Positions 14,501-23,432 of a stretch of 60,423 bases of DNA are shown here, one piece after another. Source of the stretch: Pectinatus haikarae (lineage in GTDB: Bacteria > Bacillota > Negativicutes > Selenomonadales > Selenomonadaceae). Position 1 is the stretch's first letter. The number at the start of each line of letters is the position of its first letter. Where the stretch lies: positions 1 through 60,423 of the forward strand of contig NZ_WIQM01000010.1 of the NCBI RefSeq assembly GCF_015732185.1. Reading direction: 5' to 3'. The position numbers and the translations under genes are program-made. The notes beneath the pieces were generated by a model, which saw only the letters and a list, made by a program, of their open reading frames with translations, made no database searches and was not told the DNA's origin.

Positions 14501-15294
14501 AGGTCATATCTTTTAGGATCAAAGAAAAGTCCGTCCAGAAGGGCCTGTGAATTCTCAATTGTCGGCGGTTCTCCGGGACGCAGCCTTTTATATATCTCAA
14601 CGAGTGCTTCTTCTTTTGAAACAGCACTGTCACGTTCCATTGTATTGACGATACGGGGATCGTTATCAAAAAGCTCCGCAATAGCGGGGTTGGAACTGAT
14701 GCCAAGTGCTCTTATAAGAATAGTAACAGGAAGTTTGCGCGTCCGGTCTATTCTCACAGAAATCACATCATTAGCATCATTTTCCAGCTCTATCCACGCG
14801 CCGCGGTTAGGAATAAGCGTAGAACTATACAACTGTTTGCCAGTTGAGTCAGTTGCCACTCCGTAATAAGCACCAGGAGAGCGCACCAGCTGACTTACTA
14901 TGACACGCTCAGCTCCATTTATAATAAATGTACCGGTTTCCGTCATTAACGGAAAATCACCCATGAATACTTCCTGTTCTTTTATTTCACCAGTTTCATT
15001 ATTAATAAGGCGCACATTAACACGTAATGGTGCAGCATAGGTCGTATCACGTTCTTTACATTCATCAATAGCATATTTAGGATCGCCTAAAGAAAAATTT
15101 TCGAACGACAATACAAGGTTTCCTGTGAAATCCTGTATTGGTGATATATCATGGAAAATCTCCTTAAGCCCATCTTTCATAAACCATTCATATGAATTTC
15201 TCTGGATATCCAGCAAATGCGGCATATCCATAACTTCTTTAATTTTGGCGTAGCTATACCTTGTTCTTTTTCCCACAGGAACAGGTTTAAACAA
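11569..15294 (-). CDS. rpoB: RNA polymerase beta subunit
   Basis: Beta subunit, about 1241 aa. The rifampicin-binding segment (about residues 440-475, [20 protein letters not shown] and [10 protein letters not shown]) keeps the Asp, His and Ser most often changed in resistant mutants, so the site looks wild type. The C-terminus ends in an unusually long acidic tail of about 65 residues rich in Asp, Glu, Asn and Pro. The frame is open to GTG 15303, but the GAGGGG ribosome site touches that codon. TTG 15294, giving [10 protein letters not shown], has correct spacing and is chosen. Unlike the common arrangement, rplJ/rplL do not precede it; a cyclase gene does. Confidence 0.97.
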   Translation of the reverse strand: MFKPVPVGKRTRYSYAKIKEVMDMPHLLDIQRNSYEWFMKDGLKEIFHDISPIQDFTGNLVLSFENFSLGDPKYAIDECKERDTTYAAPLRVNVRLINNETGEIKEQEVFMGDFPLMTETGTFIINGAERVIVSQLVRSPGAYYGVATDSTGKQLYSSTLIPNRGAWIELENDANDVISVRIDRTRKLPVTILIRALGISSNPAIAELFDNDPRIVNTMERDSAVSKEEALVEIYKRLRPGEPPTIENSQALLDGLFFDPKRYDLATVGRYKVTKKLGWKRRLTGHELTQPLVDRTTGEIVVPADTLIDMSMLESINVEQEKNIFGDGEMISFYVKSKTDKPMKMICSPTLEYHHRTITIEDIMASINYLLNLMDGIGSTDDIDHLGNRRVRSVGELLQNQFRIGLSRMERVVRERMTIQDNEVITPQALINIRPVVAAIKEFFGSSQLSQFMDQHNPLSELTHKRRLSALGPGGLSRERAGFEVRDVHNSHYGRMCPIETPEGPNIGLIGSLSTYARVNRFGFMETPYRKVDKINKKVTNEVYYLTADEEDDIVIAQANEKLNENDWFLSNRVTARFHEETSLMPVDSVDYMDVSPKQVVSIATAMIPFLENDDANRALMGANMQRQAVPLLRTQAPLVGTGMEYKAACDSGVMVLAKNAGTISKVTADQIVVRKENGDHDIYKLQKYLRSNQGTCINQMPIVYKGDSVYKGQPIADGPATDHGELALGYNIIVAFMPWEGYNYEDAILLSEKLVKEDIYTSIHIEEYECDARDTKLGAEEITRDMPNVAEEALKDLDEKGIIRIGAEVRPGDILVGKVTPKGETELTAEERLLRAIFGEKAREVRDTSLRVPHGEAGKIVDVKIFSRENNDELPPGVNQLVRVYIAQKRKIAVGDKMAGRHGNKGVVSRVMREEDMPFLPDGTPVNIVLNPLGVPSRMNIGQVLETHLGMAVRELGMQINAGDLSVEKRLREIGYDFDAYDMPKPDTAGLHIATPVFDGAKETEVFETLHASGFSNDGKTILYDGRTGEPFENPVTVGCVYMLKLHHLVDDKIHARSTGPYSLVTQQPLGGKAQFGGQRFGEMEVWALEAYGAAYTLQEILTVKSDDVVGRVKTYESIVKGENIPEPGVPESFKVLIKELQSIGLDIKVLSEDAQEIMIHDTDEDIIDASNDNSAIPTKPPTEEKPNQPEPQKQENNIVDDDDIIAELGNMTNEEDMGETGRNSSSNADNMTDDDDYNE

Positions 15295-15346
15295 AATTTT
15301 CACCCCTCAGCACATTTAAACAATAATAAAGCAATAAACGAACATT

Positions 15347-15382
15347 AAAAAGGCAAGGCCGTTATTATTTTTCACACCTTGC
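15347..15382 (-). terminator. candidate attenuator in the rpoB leader
   Basis: On the minus strand GCAAGG and CCTTGC pair around an 18-base loop and are followed by CTTTTT, about 55-90 nt before rpoB. The stem is short (6 bp), so termination would be partial at most. Attenuators in front of rpoBC are known in other bacteria. This assignment is by structure only. Confidence 0.45.
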
Positions 15383-15429
15383 TCTCTCAATTTCATAATA
15401 TTTCATTGTACACCCCGCCTGATATATTT

Positions 15430-15461
15430 TATCCTCAAGAGATATTTCTCTTTTGAGGATA
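15430..15461 (-). promoter_or_regulatory. stem-loop in the rpoBC 5' leader
   Basis: A near-perfect hairpin (ATCCTCAA/TTGAGGAT outer, GAGA/TCTC inner, TATT loop) inside the roughly 180-nt transcribed leader of rpoB. It has no T-run on either strand, so it is not a simple terminator. It may protect the 5' end of the mRNA or bind a regulator. Confidence 0.5.
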
Positions 15462-15483
15462 ATTAGCCATTCTGTAATAATCA

Positions 15484-15512
15484 ATTATAGCACAGCGTTT
15501 GTTCATGGTCAA
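15484..15512 (-). promoter_or_regulatory. rpoBC promoter
   Basis: Minus-strand TTGACC, 17-bp spacer, TATAAT: near-consensus housekeeping sigma site, placed just after the stop codon of the upstream cyclase gene. It gives rpoBC a dedicated promoter and a leader of about 180 nt. Confidence 0.88.
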
Positions 15513-15518
15513 GTAAAA

Positions 15519-17198
15519 TTATTGACGCAGCAGCGGGAAAAAATCAAAGTCAGATTTTATGACGTGACCGATAATAGCTTCTTCTATAACATATTTTATA
15601 GCATTTACCATTGTTTCACTGCCGTTGTCAACGGCATCGTGCATTTTTATTGCATTTAGCACCAAACTTCTATGAGTTGATTTATGTTCTTCATATTTTT
15701 CATAGCCTATTGTTTTAATAATATTTTCTTCTCTTTTGAAATGAGCGTCAACGGTGAAAATTATTTTTTTTAGCAAAGCTGTATCTTTAAATTGATCTGG
15801 GAAATGGCACTTTTTTATAAGATCGTTAGACATGTTGATCAACATGCTATTGTCATTATCAATAATTGGATTGCCACTTTTAAAAAAAGGATTCCATTCT
15901 ATTTCACTGATTTTTTCTTGATTAAACAAACGCAGATCTCCGTTACAGATAATTTTATTTCTGCCGATAGATTTTGCCAGATACAGAGAATTATCCAAAA
16001 AAGTGAAGTTTTTTTTCGAACTTATATTTATAGAATACTCTATGACACCAAAGCTGGCAGTAATGGAGCGCAGACCGGTTAAAGCGTTGTTTTCAATGAT
16101 TTTGCGCATATTTTCTGCTACAATAGCAGCTTTACTGATATCTGTATGCCCTAAGAGAATGATAAATTCTTCACCGCCCCATCTGCACAAAATATCTGAC
16201 TGGCGTAGATTACGCTCCAGCAGAGCTGCCGTTTCCCTGAGCACGTAGTCACCCTTTAGATGACCATATTCATCATTAATATTTTTGAAATGATCTATAT
16301 CCAATAAAATCAGAGAAAACTTTTCTTTAGTCCTCAGTGTTTCGGCAACTTTACGTTTATATGCATCCAGAAAGTATGTTCTGTTATAGAGGTTAGTGAG
16401 AGCGTCTCTTGTGGCCAGTTCAAAAAGTTTTTCGCTGTCTTTTTGCAGATCGTTATTTAATTTATGCCGGCTTATACATGAATTTATCCTGGACATGAAT
16501 ATAGTAAAATCCAATGGTTTGAGCATAAAATCATCAGCACCTATATTTAGACAGTGCGTAATGTTTTTTTCATTATTGTAGCCTGTAATGATAATAATTA
16601 TAGTGTCCTTATTGGTTTCACGGGTATGACGGACTAAAGTTTCTCCGTCATAAACAGGCATTACCAAGTCAATAAAGCAAAGATCGAAGCGTTGTTTTTC
16701 TCGTAAAAAATCCAAAGAGTTTTGATAATAATCTACATTTTTTATATTATGCAATAAAAAAAAGTCCTTTATCACATCAAGTGCAAAAGGATTATCATCA
16801 ACGACTGCAATTTTCATTGATTTCAAAGTAGTGATGATTTTTATTTCATCATTTAATGTTTTTAGATAGTTGCAAAATCTGTTGCTGTCAAAATTCTTTT
16901 TATAAAAATAGGCCATTATGCCTAACTTAAAATAATATTTTTTTATATTGAAATCATCATCCGGCGAAACTACAATGATTTGGTTGTATGCAGTAAAATT
17001 ATTTTTGCGTATCATTTTTACTATATAAGGTGTATGGACATCTCTGTCAATAATTATCAAATAAAAATTGTTTTTGTTTATTTCATGACAGGTATCTTCC
17101 AGAGATACTGTATATTTATATATAAAACCACTTTTTACCACTAAATTCTGTAATTTTTTTGAAAAAAGCCTATCTCGTCCTATATGCAAGACGTACAT
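15519..17198 (-). CDS. REC-REC-GGDEF-hemerythrin diguanylate cyclase
   Basis: 559 aa, cytoplasmic. Residues 1-120 form a degenerate receiver domain. Residues 127-245 form a complete receiver with VVDD, phospho-acceptor Asp near 175 (FIDLVMP), and the Thr and Lys switch residues. Residues 265-425 are a GGDEF domain with active signature GGEEF (about 341) and an RQSD product-inhibition site five residues before it. Residues 435-559 are hemerythrin-like: HFKRE near 485, HKSTH near 503 and HVIKSD near 545 supply six of seven diiron ligands, but the first His is Asn near 447. Predicted to make c-di-GMP under phosphorelay and oxygen/redox control. It is preceded by a c-di-GMP riboswitch. No histidine kinase lies nearby. 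Confidence 0.9.
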   Translation of the reverse strand: MYVLHIGRDRLFSKKLQNLVVKSGFIYKYTVSLEDTCHEINKNNFYLIIIDRDVHTPYIVKMIRKNNFTAYNQIIVVSPDDDFNIKKYYFKLGIMAYFYKKNFDSNRFCNYLKTLNDEIKIITTLKSMKIAVVDDNPFALDVIKDFFLLHNIKNVDYYQNSLDFLREKQRFDLCFIDLVMPVYDGETLVRHTRETNKDTIIIIITGYNNEKNITHCLNIGADDFMLKPLDFTIFMSRINSCISRHKLNNDLQKDSEKLFELATRDALTNLYNRTYFLDAYKRKVAETLRTKEKFSLILLDIDHFKNINDEYGHLKGDYVLRETAALLERNLRQSDILCRWGGEEFIILLGHTDISKAAIVAENMRKIIENNALTGLRSITASFGVIEYSINISSKKNFTFLDNSLYLAKSIGRNKIICNGDLRLFNQEKISEIEWNPFFKSGNPIIDNDNSMLINMSNDLIKKCHFPDQFKDTALLKKIIFTVDAHFKREENIIKTIGYEKYEEHKSTHRSLVLNAIKMHDAVDNGSETMVNAIKYVIEEAIIGHVIKSDFDFFPLLRQ

Positions 17199-17225
17199 TC
17201 TATACCTCCAGATTATTCATTCAAA

Positions 17226-17264
17226 TAAAAAGCCAGACTGCACTAATAAATAATGCAGCCTGGC
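17226..17264 (-). terminator. expression-platform terminator of the c-di-GMP riboswitch
   Basis: Minus strand: GCCAGGCTGCA pairs with TGCAGTCTGGC across a short AT-rich loop, then CTTTTTATTTG. The 5' arm GCCAGG is also the 3' end of the aptamer. Closed aptamer and terminator therefore compete, which suggests ligand binding favours read-through (an ON switch). That direction is inference. Confidence 0.8.
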
Positions 17265-17332
17265 AATCATGGATTATCTCGGTAGACCCAAGGCTTTGCG
17301 TCCTTGCCTTTCAGCAAGTTTGCCAACAATAT
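17262..17332 (-). promoter_or_regulatory. c-di-GMP-I (GEMM) riboswitch aptamer
   Basis: The minus strand reads GGCAAAC, then a CTTGC/GCAAG stem with a GAAA-type loop, then GGACGCAAAGCC, then GGGTCTACC, and finally CATGATTGCCAGG. GACGCAAAGCC, GGCAAAC and the ATGATTGCC block are the hallmark conserved blocks of the GEMM-I aptamer, in the right order and spacing. It lies about 65 nt before a gene that itself makes c-di-GMP. Confidence 0.9.
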
Positions 17333-17459
17333 TTTATATAAACGGTATACAAAATAAAATTTCACATAAAATTTCAGATATATAGCGGGCAGATCAAAAC
17401 TTTTGTTTCATATGTACACCATTTGAACTAAAAAACTCATGAATTATATATATAAATAA

Positions 17460-17495
17460 ACAAAACGGGCTTTCCTTGAGAGTAAAAGAAAGCCC
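17460..17495 (-). terminator. intrinsic terminator after sepF
   Basis: Minus-strand arms GGGCTTTC and GAAAGCCC with a loop of about 13 bases, followed by GTTTTG. It separates sepF from the riboswitch-controlled cyclase. Confidence 0.8.
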
Positions 17496-17522
17496 ATAAC
17501 GATCAGGATAATATCAAGAAAT

Positions 17523-18023
17523 TCAGCTGGCTATATCATTTCTGAACATACCATCTGCACCTCTAATGACACCATTGCCGATAGTAATATTTTCTGGTGC
17601 ATATAGAACCATTGTGTTTGATATACGTTTAACTTCACCGTTGAGTACATAACAAACACCATTGATAAAATCACAAATGCGTTTTTGCGTTTCAGTATCA
17701 ACTTTTTCATAATTTACAAGTGCAGCGCGTTTTTGTTTTAATGCATCAGCTATAGATTTTACTTCGTCGAATGCATTAATTTTAAAGATAAAAATTTTCA
17801 TATCAGAAACTTTATTGGCATGTACAGATAAACGAGAGCGAACAGACGATATTGGAGATGACTCAGCCTCTGATGGCACTGGTTCCTGTTTATCAAACTG
17901 TCGTTTTTCTTCCAAAGAAGAAGACTCTGACCGATCCCGTTGTTCGGCAGTAACAGAATCGAACGACTCATCCACTTCTTCTATTGGCATTAAGATATTG
18001 GCTATTTTGTTTATCAATTTCAA
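17523..18023 (-). CDS. sepF: cell division protein SepF
   Basis: About 166 aa. SepF binds FtsZ bundles and tethers the Z-ring to the membrane in Gram-positive-type lineages. The N-terminus MKLINKIANILMP fits the amphipathic membrane helix. A charged linker of about 60 residues follows, then the SepF core: FDEVKSIADALKQKRAALVN, CDFINGVCYVLNGEVKRIS and the end ENITI. The frame runs to GTG 18038, but GTGGGGGTG as ribosome site favours TTG 18023. It sits alone after typA, not in the usual ylm/divIVA cluster. Confidence 0.92.
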   Translation of the reverse strand: MKLINKIANILMPIEEVDESFDSVTAEQRDRSESSSLEEKRQFDKQEPVPSEAESSPISSVRSRLSVHANKVSDMKIFIFKINAFDEVKSIADALKQKRAALVNYEKVDTETQKRICDFINGVCYVLNGEVKRISNTMVLYAPENITIGNGVIRGADGMFRNDIAS

Positions 18024-18129
18024 TAAAATCACCCCCACTCATCACAAAACACACCAGAATATATTTATTGTTTATTTGTATTCTACGAACAAGAATAAAA
18101 TCCTTCTAGATCGAAAAAAATTTTTAATT

Positions 18130-19944
18130 TTATTTCGAACTTTTTCTCATACGACCGCGCCGCTGTTTATCAAGTACAGATTTACGCAAACGCACACTTT
18201 GCGGGGTAACTTCGACCAGTTCATCTTTATTTATATATTCCAAAGCCTGTTCAAGGCTTAAGATACGCGGAGGGGTAAGCCTTATTGCCTCATCAGAAGA
18301 ACTTGTGCGCATGTTTGATACATTCTTTTTCTTGCATGGATTGATATCAATATCAATATCGCGGCTGTTTTCACCGACTATCATGCCTTCATATATATGT
18401 TGATTTGGTGAGATAAACATTGTACCGCGATCTTGTAAAGTATAGATTCCGTAAGAAGTGGTTTCACCCTGTTCAAAAGCAACCAAAGAACCACGGGCGC
18501 GTCCGGATATGTCTCCCTTATAAGGAACATAACCGTGGAACACATGATTCATAATGCCGTTGCCTTTAGTATTAGTCAAAAACTCGGATCTAAAACCAAT
18601 GAGACCGCGAGCAGGAATAGTAAATTCCATTCTAAGATAACCGGAAAGCTCTACCATATTGGAAAGTTCAGCCTTACGTGTACCCAGTGATTCCATTACA
18701 GTTCCCATAAATTCCTGAGGAACCTCAATAGAAAGATTTTCCATCGGTTCACAAAGCTGTCCGTTTATTGTTTTGTAGATTACTTCAGGTTTACCGATTT
18801 GTAATTCAAATCCTTCCCGACGCATGGTTTCTATTAAAATTGACAGATGAAGTTCACCGCGGCCCGATACTTTGAATGTATCGGCAGAATCAGTTTCTTC
18901 AACTTTGAGACTGACATTTGTTTCAGTTTCTTTATACAGGCGGTCACGTAAATGACGGGAAGTAATAAATTCACCTTCCTTGCCGGCAAAAGGACTGGTA
19001 TTTACACCGAAGGTCATGGAAAGTGTAGGTTCATCTATATTTATTGTAGGTAATGCTTCTGGTTGTTCTGCATCAGCTATAGTATGGCCTATACTTACAT
19101 CACCCAATCCAGTTACAGCAACTATTTCACCGAGACCGGCTTCTTTTACAGGAACTCTTTTAAGTCCTTGATAAACAAAAAGCTGCCCAATTTTTGCCTT
19201 TTTCTGGTCATCACCGCTTATTATCACAACATTTTGAGCTTCTCTGGCATGACCGCGGATAATACGTCCAATTGCTACACGCCCTACATATTCATCTGCG
19301 TCCAGTGTAGTCACCATTATTTGCAAAGGTCCGTCAGCATCACCCTTTGGTGCGGGGATTTCTTTTATCAGAAGATTCATCAGAGGTTCCAAATTATCGC
19401 TTTCATCGTCCATGGAAAGCTTGGCGATACCATCGCGTGCAGCAGCGTATACAACCGGGAAATCGAGCTGATCATCATCCGCACCCAGTTCCATGAAAAG
19501 TTCTAAGACTTCATCATAGACATCATCCACACGCTGGTCGGGACGGTCAATTTTATTTATTACAACTATGGGTTTCAATTTTTGTTCTAAAGCTTTTCTA
19601 AGAACATATTTTGTTTGCGGCATAGGACCCTCAAATGCATCCACCAACAAGAGTACGCCGTCGACCATGTTTAAAACGCGTTCCACTTCTCCGCCAAAGT
19701 CAGCATGACCGGGTGTATCTACTATATTTATTTTTATATCACCGAACATAACAGCAGTGTTTTTTGACAGTATAGTAATACCGCGTTCTCTTTCCAAATC
19801 ATTGGAATCCATGACACGTTCTGCTATCTGCTCATTGGCACGAAAAACATGACTCTGTCTAAGCATAGCGTCAACCAGTGTTGTTTTGCCGTGATCGACA
19901 TGAGCAATTATAGCAATATTTCTAAGTTTTTCATTCGTACTCAT
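18130..19944 (-). CDS. typA: ribosome-associated GTPase TypA/BipA
   Basis: 604 aa translational GTPase of the EF-G/LepA superfamily, involved in 50S assembly and stress or cold growth. G1 AHVDHGKTT (about 14-22), G2 region ERGITI, G3 [13 protein letters not shown]4 NKIDRPDQR. The C-terminal TypA-specific domain has the family blocks [18 protein letters not shown] and [20 protein letters not shown]. Length is normal. Transcribed from a clear promoter at 20000-20028, toward sepF. Between its stop and sepF are about 100 AT-rich bases without other signals. Confidence 0.97.
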   Translation of the reverse strand: MSTNEKLRNIAIIAHVDHGKTTLVDAMLRQSHVFRANEQIAERVMDSNDLERERGITILSKNTAVMFGDIKINIVDTPGHADFGGEVERVLNMVDGVLLLVDAFEGPMPQTKYVLRKALEQKLKPIVVINKIDRPDQRVDDVYDEVLELFMELGADDDQLDFPVVYAAARDGIAKLSMDDESDNLEPLMNLLIKEIPAPKGDADGPLQIMVTTLDADEYVGRVAIGRIIRGHAREAQNVVIISGDDQKKAKIGQLFVYQGLKRVPVKEAGLGEIVAVTGLGDVSIGHTIADAEQPEALPTINIDEPTLSMTFGVNTSPFAGKEGEFITSRHLRDRLYKETETNVSLKVEETDSADTFKVSGRGELHLSILIETMRREGFELQIGKPEVIYKTINGQLCEPMENLSIEVPQEFMGTVMESLGTRKAELSNMVELSGYLRMEFTIPARGLIGFRSEFLTNTKGNGIMNHVFHGYVPYKGDISGRARGSLVAFEQGETTSYGIYTLQDRGTMFISPNQHIYEGMIVGENSRDIDIDINPCKKKNVSNMRTSSSDEAIRLTPPRILSLEQALEYINKDELVEVTPQSVRLRKSVLDKQRRGRMRKSSK

Positions 19945-19999
19945 AATTTAAATACATTCCTCCAGGAAATAATCTCAATGTTAACTGTATATCTTCACT

Positions 20000-20028
20000 A
20001 TGATATTATAAATATTCAGCGGTGTCAA
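20000..20028 (-). promoter_or_regulatory. typA: typA promoter
   Basis: Minus strand TTGACA, 17-bp spacer, TATCAT, ending about 56 bases before the typA start codon. Diverges from the aldolase promoter region. Confidence 0.75.
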
Positions 20029-20191
20029 TAATTTAAAAACAGCATCTTTAGAATTTCCTTCCAAGATAAATCAATACTATTTAAGTGATGACAACAAATA
20101 ATATTGATAAATGGATATGAAAATCATCTTGCTGAATATGGAAAAATTTTGACAATTATGGCTGAAGCATTATGCAAAGATACTGCAAGTG

Positions 20192-20200
20192 TGTTATAAT
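20192..20200 (+). promoter_or_regulatory. fba: extended -10 promoter for the aldolase gene
   Basis: TGTTATAAT (extended -10 form TGNTATAAT) 41 bases before the start codon. No good -35 sits at the right distance. A TTGACA at 20149 pairs with only a weak TATGCA (20171) and may be a second start. Confidence 0.55.
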
Positions 20201-20240
20201 TTATAAGGTTGCTCAGATTATAAATTTGGAGGTATCATTA

Positions 20241-21206
20241 ATGGCAAAAGTAACAACTACAGAAATGTTCAAAAAAGCCTATGAAGGCGGCTATGCTATC
20301 GGCGCTTTCAATGTAAACAACATGGAAATTATTCAAGGCATCACTGAAGCGGGCAAAGAAGAAAATGCTCCTCTTATTCTTCAGGTATCAGCTGGTGCCC
20401 GTAAATATGCTAAACATGTTTATCTTACAAAACTTGTAGAGGCAGCTATCGAAGATACTGATTTGCCAATCGCTTTGCATCTTGACCATGGTGCTGATTT
20501 CGATATTTGCAAATCCTGTATTGATGGCGGTTTTACTTCTGTCATGATTGACGGTTCAAAGCATAGTTTTAAGGATAATATTGAACTTACTAAACGTGTT
20601 GTAGAATATGCTCATAAGAAGGGCGTAGTAGTCGAAGGTGAATTGGGAAGACTTGCCGGGATAGAAGATGATGTAAACGTATCTTCTGAAGATTCTTCCT
20701 ATACACAGCCTGAAGAAGTTGAAGATTTCGTAAAATCAACAGGTGTGGATTCACTGGCTATTGCAATCGGTACGAGCCATGGTGCTTTTAAATTTACGCC
20801 GGAACAGTGCACTAAAAATGCAGATGGTGTTTTAGTTCCGCCTCCACTCCGTTTTGACATACTGTCAGAAATTGAAAAAAGACTTCCTAATTTTCCTATA
20901 GTATTGCATGGTGCTTCATCTGTCATTCCTAAATATGTCGATATCATCAATAAAAATGGCGGTAAATTAGCTGATGCTGTCGGTATTCCGGAAGAACAAC
21001 TCAGAAAAGCTGCTAAATTGGCAGTCTGCAAGATTAATATTGATTCAGATCTGCGTCTGGCTTTGACAGCAGGTATTCGTGAACATTTGACGGTACATCC
21101 GGATCACTTTGATCCGCGCCAGTATCTTACACCAGCCAGAGCTTACATTAAGGAACTTGTTAAACATAAAATTACTGATGTCCTTGGCTGCAATAACAAA
21201 GCTTAA
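20241..21206 (+). CDS. fba: class II fructose-1,6-bisphosphate aldolase
   Basis: 321 aa zinc-dependent aldolase that cleaves fructose-1,6-bisphosphate to DHAP and glyceraldehyde-3-phosphate in glycolysis and runs in reverse in gluconeogenesis. The zinc/catalytic block LHLDHGADFD is near residue 80, VEGELGRLAGIED near 130, then TSHGAFKF and the phosphate-binding LHGASSVI. The frame is open from 20172, but GGAGGT at 20228 places the start at ATG 20241 (MAKVTTTEMF). Monocistronic: an AT-rich hairpin follows. Confidence 0.96.
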   Translation: MAKVTTTEMFKKAYEGGYAIGAFNVNNMEIIQGITEAGKEENAPLILQVSAGARKYAKHVYLTKLVEAAIEDTDLPIALHLDHGADFDICKSCIDGGFTSVMIDGSKHSFKDNIELTKRVVEYAHKKGVVVEGELGRLAGIEDDVNVSSEDSSYTQPEEVEDFVKSTGVDSLAIAIGTSHGAFKFTPEQCTKNADGVLVPPPLRFDILSEIEKRLPNFPIVLHGASSVIPKYVDIINKNGGKLADAVGIPEEQLRKAAKLAVCKINIDSDLRLALTAGIREHLTVHPDHFDPRQYLTPARAYIKELVKHKITDVLGCNNKA

Positions 21207-21219
21207 ACTGAGATCAGCA

Positions 21220-21262
21220 TAAAAAGAGAATAAAATTATTCTTTTAACTGCTCTTTTTACAG
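21220..21262 (+). terminator. AT-rich terminator after fba
   Basis: AAAAGAGAATAA and TTATTCTTTT pair with a small bulge. AT-rich and weak, but placed directly after the stop codon. Its 3' side runs into the guaA leader hairpin. Confidence 0.45.
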
Positions 21263-21303
21263 CAGACAGTATTACATAGTAAACTGTTGCTGTAAAGGGA
21301 GCA
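21249..21303 (+). promoter_or_regulatory. long perfect hairpin upstream of guaA
   Basis: A 55-nt nearly continuous helix. The outer arms TGCTCTTTTTACAGCA and TGCTGTAAAGGGAGCA pair with G-U wobbles, then ACAGT/ACTGT, then TTAC/GTAA around an ATA loop. No T-run follows. Further downstream, AGCTAATTG occurs twice (from 21362 and 21378) and CTGCAGCT (21395-21402) is complementary to an earlier AGCT plus GCAG. I find no purine-riboswitch core here. Either an unassigned regulatory leader of guaA or a small mobile repeat. Confidence 0.5.
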
Positions 21304-21427
21304 TTATTTATATTGCATTGCTGTTGCTATTTGAAAGATAATATAGTAGACTTTCGGATAAAGCTAATTGCAGCAGAGCTAATTGTTCTTGTTACTGCAG
21401 CTACATTTATAATTAGGAGGATTTATT

Positions 21428-22966
21428 TTGACAGACAGTAATGAACTAGTACTTGTTATTGATTTTGGCGGACAGTATAATCAGCTTATAGCCAGGCGGG
21501 TCAGAGAATGCGGAGTCTACTGCCAAATAGTACCTTATGATTATACACTTGATAAAATTAAGGCAAAAAATCCAAAAGGAATAATTCTTACGGGCGGGCC
21601 TGCCAGTGTTTATGCCAAAGATACCCCTCAGGCCGTAAAAGGATTATTTGACATAGATGTACCTGTGCTCGGTATTTGCTACGGGCATCAAATTATTGCC
21701 AATGAACTCGGTGGTATAGTGGAACATGCTGATTCAGGAGAATACGGCAAAACCTCAATACAACTGGAAAAGAATGATATTATTTTTGGCGAAATCGATA
21801 ATGCTGATACTTGTTGGATGAGCCATAGAGATTATGTAGCAAAAGCTCCGGAAAATTTTAAAATATTGGCTACGACAAAGGCTGCACCTGTCGCCGCAAT
21901 GGCTGATGAAAAACGCAAAATCTACGGTGTTCAGTTTCATCCTGAAGTAGAACATACACCTTTCGGAAAAAAGATGCTGCAAAACTTTCTGTTTAATGTA
22001 TGTAATGTAAAAGGCAGCTGGAATATGACATCCTTTGCTGAAAGCAAGATCAAACAAATAAAAGAAATTGTCGGCGGAAAAAAAGTCCTCTGCGCTCTTT
22101 CCGGCGGAGTCGATTCTTCGGTGGCTGCTGTGATGACGCACAAGGCTGTCGGCAAACAATTAGTATGTATTTTCGTTGATCATGGGTTGCTGCGCAAAAA
22201 TGAAGGTGACCAAGTTGAACAAATCTTCAAAAATCAATTTGATATGAATTTTATTCGTGTTGATGCCCGCGATAGATTTTTGGGGAAATTAAAAGGCATT
22301 TCCGATCCTGAAAGAAAGAGAAAAATAATAGGTGAAGAATTTATCCGCGTATTTGAAGAAGAAGCCGATAAATTAGGGAAAATGGATTTCCTTGTGCAGG
22401 GAACAATTTATCCGGATGTAGTTGAGAGTGGTACAAAGACTTCTGCTACGATAAAAAGCCATCATAATGTAGGCGGGCTGCCTGAGGATATGCAATTCGA
22501 GCTTATTGAACCACTGCGTGAACTTTTTAAGGATGAAGTGCGTGCAGTCGGCGAAAAATTAGGTATTCCTCATGATCTGGTATGGCGTCAGCCATTTCCG
22601 GGACCCGGACTTGCCATACGTGTCCTCGGAGAGGTGACAGAAGATAAATTAGCCGTTACACGTGAAGCCGACGCTATTTTCCGTGAAGAAATAGCCGCTG
22701 CCGGTCTTTCTGAAAAAATATGGCAATATTTTGCGTGTTTGCCAAATATAAAATCAGTCGGTGTCATGGGTGACAGCCGTACATATTGTCATACAATTGC
22801 CTTGCGTGCTGTTACAAGCTCCGATGCAATGACTTCTGAATGGGCGCAGATACCTTATGAAGTACTCGATAAAGTATCACGCCGGATAGTAAATGAAGTG
22901 CCCGGAGTCAATAGAGTGGTCTATGATATAACATCGAAACCTCCTGCTACTATTGAGTGGGAATAA
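21428..22966 (+). CDS. guaA: GMP synthase (glutamine-hydrolysing)
   Basis: 512 aa. Converts XMP to GMP using glutamine and ATP, last step of guanine nucleotide synthesis. The N-terminal class I amidotransferase has nucleophile Cys in GICYGHQ (about 84) and the His/Glu in QFHPEVEHT. The ATP-pyrophosphatase P-loop is ALSGGVDSS (about 223-231). The C-terminal dimerisation domain ends in the conserved PPATIEWE. Starts at TTG 21428, 7 nt after AGGAGG. Monocistronic. Confidence 0.97.
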   Translation: MTDSNELVLVIDFGGQYNQLIARRVRECGVYCQIVPYDYTLDKIKAKNPKGIILTGGPASVYAKDTPQAVKGLFDIDVPVLGICYGHQIIANELGGIVEHADSGEYGKTSIQLEKNDIIFGEIDNADTCWMSHRDYVAKAPENFKILATTKAAPVAAMADEKRKIYGVQFHPEVEHTPFGKKMLQNFLFNVCNVKGSWNMTSFAESKIKQIKEIVGGKKVLCALSGGVDSSVAAVMTHKAVGKQLVCIFVDHGLLRKNEGDQVEQIFKNQFDMNFIRVDARDRFLGKLKGISDPERKRKIIGEEFIRVFEEEADKLGKMDFLVQGTIYPDVVESGTKTSATIKSHHNVGGLPEDMQFELIEPLRELFKDEVRAVGEKLGIPHDLVWRQPFPGPGLAIRVLGEVTEDKLAVTREADAIFREEIAAAGLSEKIWQYFACLPNIKSVGVMGDSRTYCHTIALRAVTSSDAMTSEWAQIPYEVLDKVSRRIVNEVPGVNRVVYDITSKPPATIEWE

Positions 22967-22981
22967 AATAATTTGTCTCGA

Positions 22982-23217
22982 GGCACTGCCATTTATCCGC
23001 CAAAGGGCAAAAATGGCTAGCCTGCCGACATAGACAAAAAGACCTTGTATTAAAGCTTTTAACGAAGCTTATGCAAGGTCTTTTTTTACCCTAAACCCGC
23101 GTAAATACAGGGATTTCTGCTTGCGAAAAGAGAGCGTTCACCATGGAGTGGCGGGCATAACTGGCAAAGCCAGAGAGAATAAAGAAAAATGCCCTTTGCA
23201 GAATAAATGGCAGTGCC
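22982..23217. repeat. MITE-like element with about 28-bp terminal inverted repeats
   Basis: GGCACTGCCATTTAT and GCAAAGGGCA-like sequence at 22982-23009 reappears inverted at 23190-23217 with about 4 mismatches. The 236-bp element has no coding capacity and contains the guaA terminator. No clear target duplication is visible. It could be a miniature inverted-repeat transposon or the ends of a deleted insertion sequence. Confidence 0.55.
23036..23087 (+). terminator. intrinsic terminator after guaA
   Basis: Arms AGACCTTG and CAAGGTCT, an inner AAGCTT-type pairing, then seven T. It lies 70 bases after the guaA stop, within the inverted-repeat element. Confidence 0.88.
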
Positions 23218-23240
23218 CCACGACATGGTGATATTTTCTT

Positions 23241-23382
23241 TTATGCTTTTGGGGAAAATGGCACCCGTTCATGCACCTTAGCAACCATATGCATATAATG
23301 ACCTGCCATTGTAACGGAAGCGTTACCTATGCGCCTTATGTATTCACAGCTTCCGATTACCGGAGCCACGCAAATTGCTTGA
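23241..23382 (-). pseudogene. possible tyrosine-recombinase C-terminal remnant
   Basis: A minus-strand open frame of about 45 codons ending at 23241, with no start codon. It contains IRRIGNASVTMAGHYMHMV, which resembles the box II end of tyrosine integrases (LGHSS..TT..YTH). Very short and unsupported by other parts of such a gene, so only a suggestion. It lies in a decayed segment. Confidence 0.2.
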
Positions 23383-23432
23383 AGTTCAAAGGTTTAATAT
23401 TTAATATCATGACCCGGCTGGCATTGTCACAG

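Noticed and set aside
15430-15461. Terminator of the cyclase gene
   Set aside because: The hairpin has no T-run on either strand and lies downstream of the rpoBC promoter, so it is part of the rpoB leader.
21300-21420. Purine riboswitch before guaA
   Set aside because: The characteristic core (ATAATATGG...GTTTCTACC...GACTA pattern) is absent; only partial look-alikes such as ATAATATAG occur.
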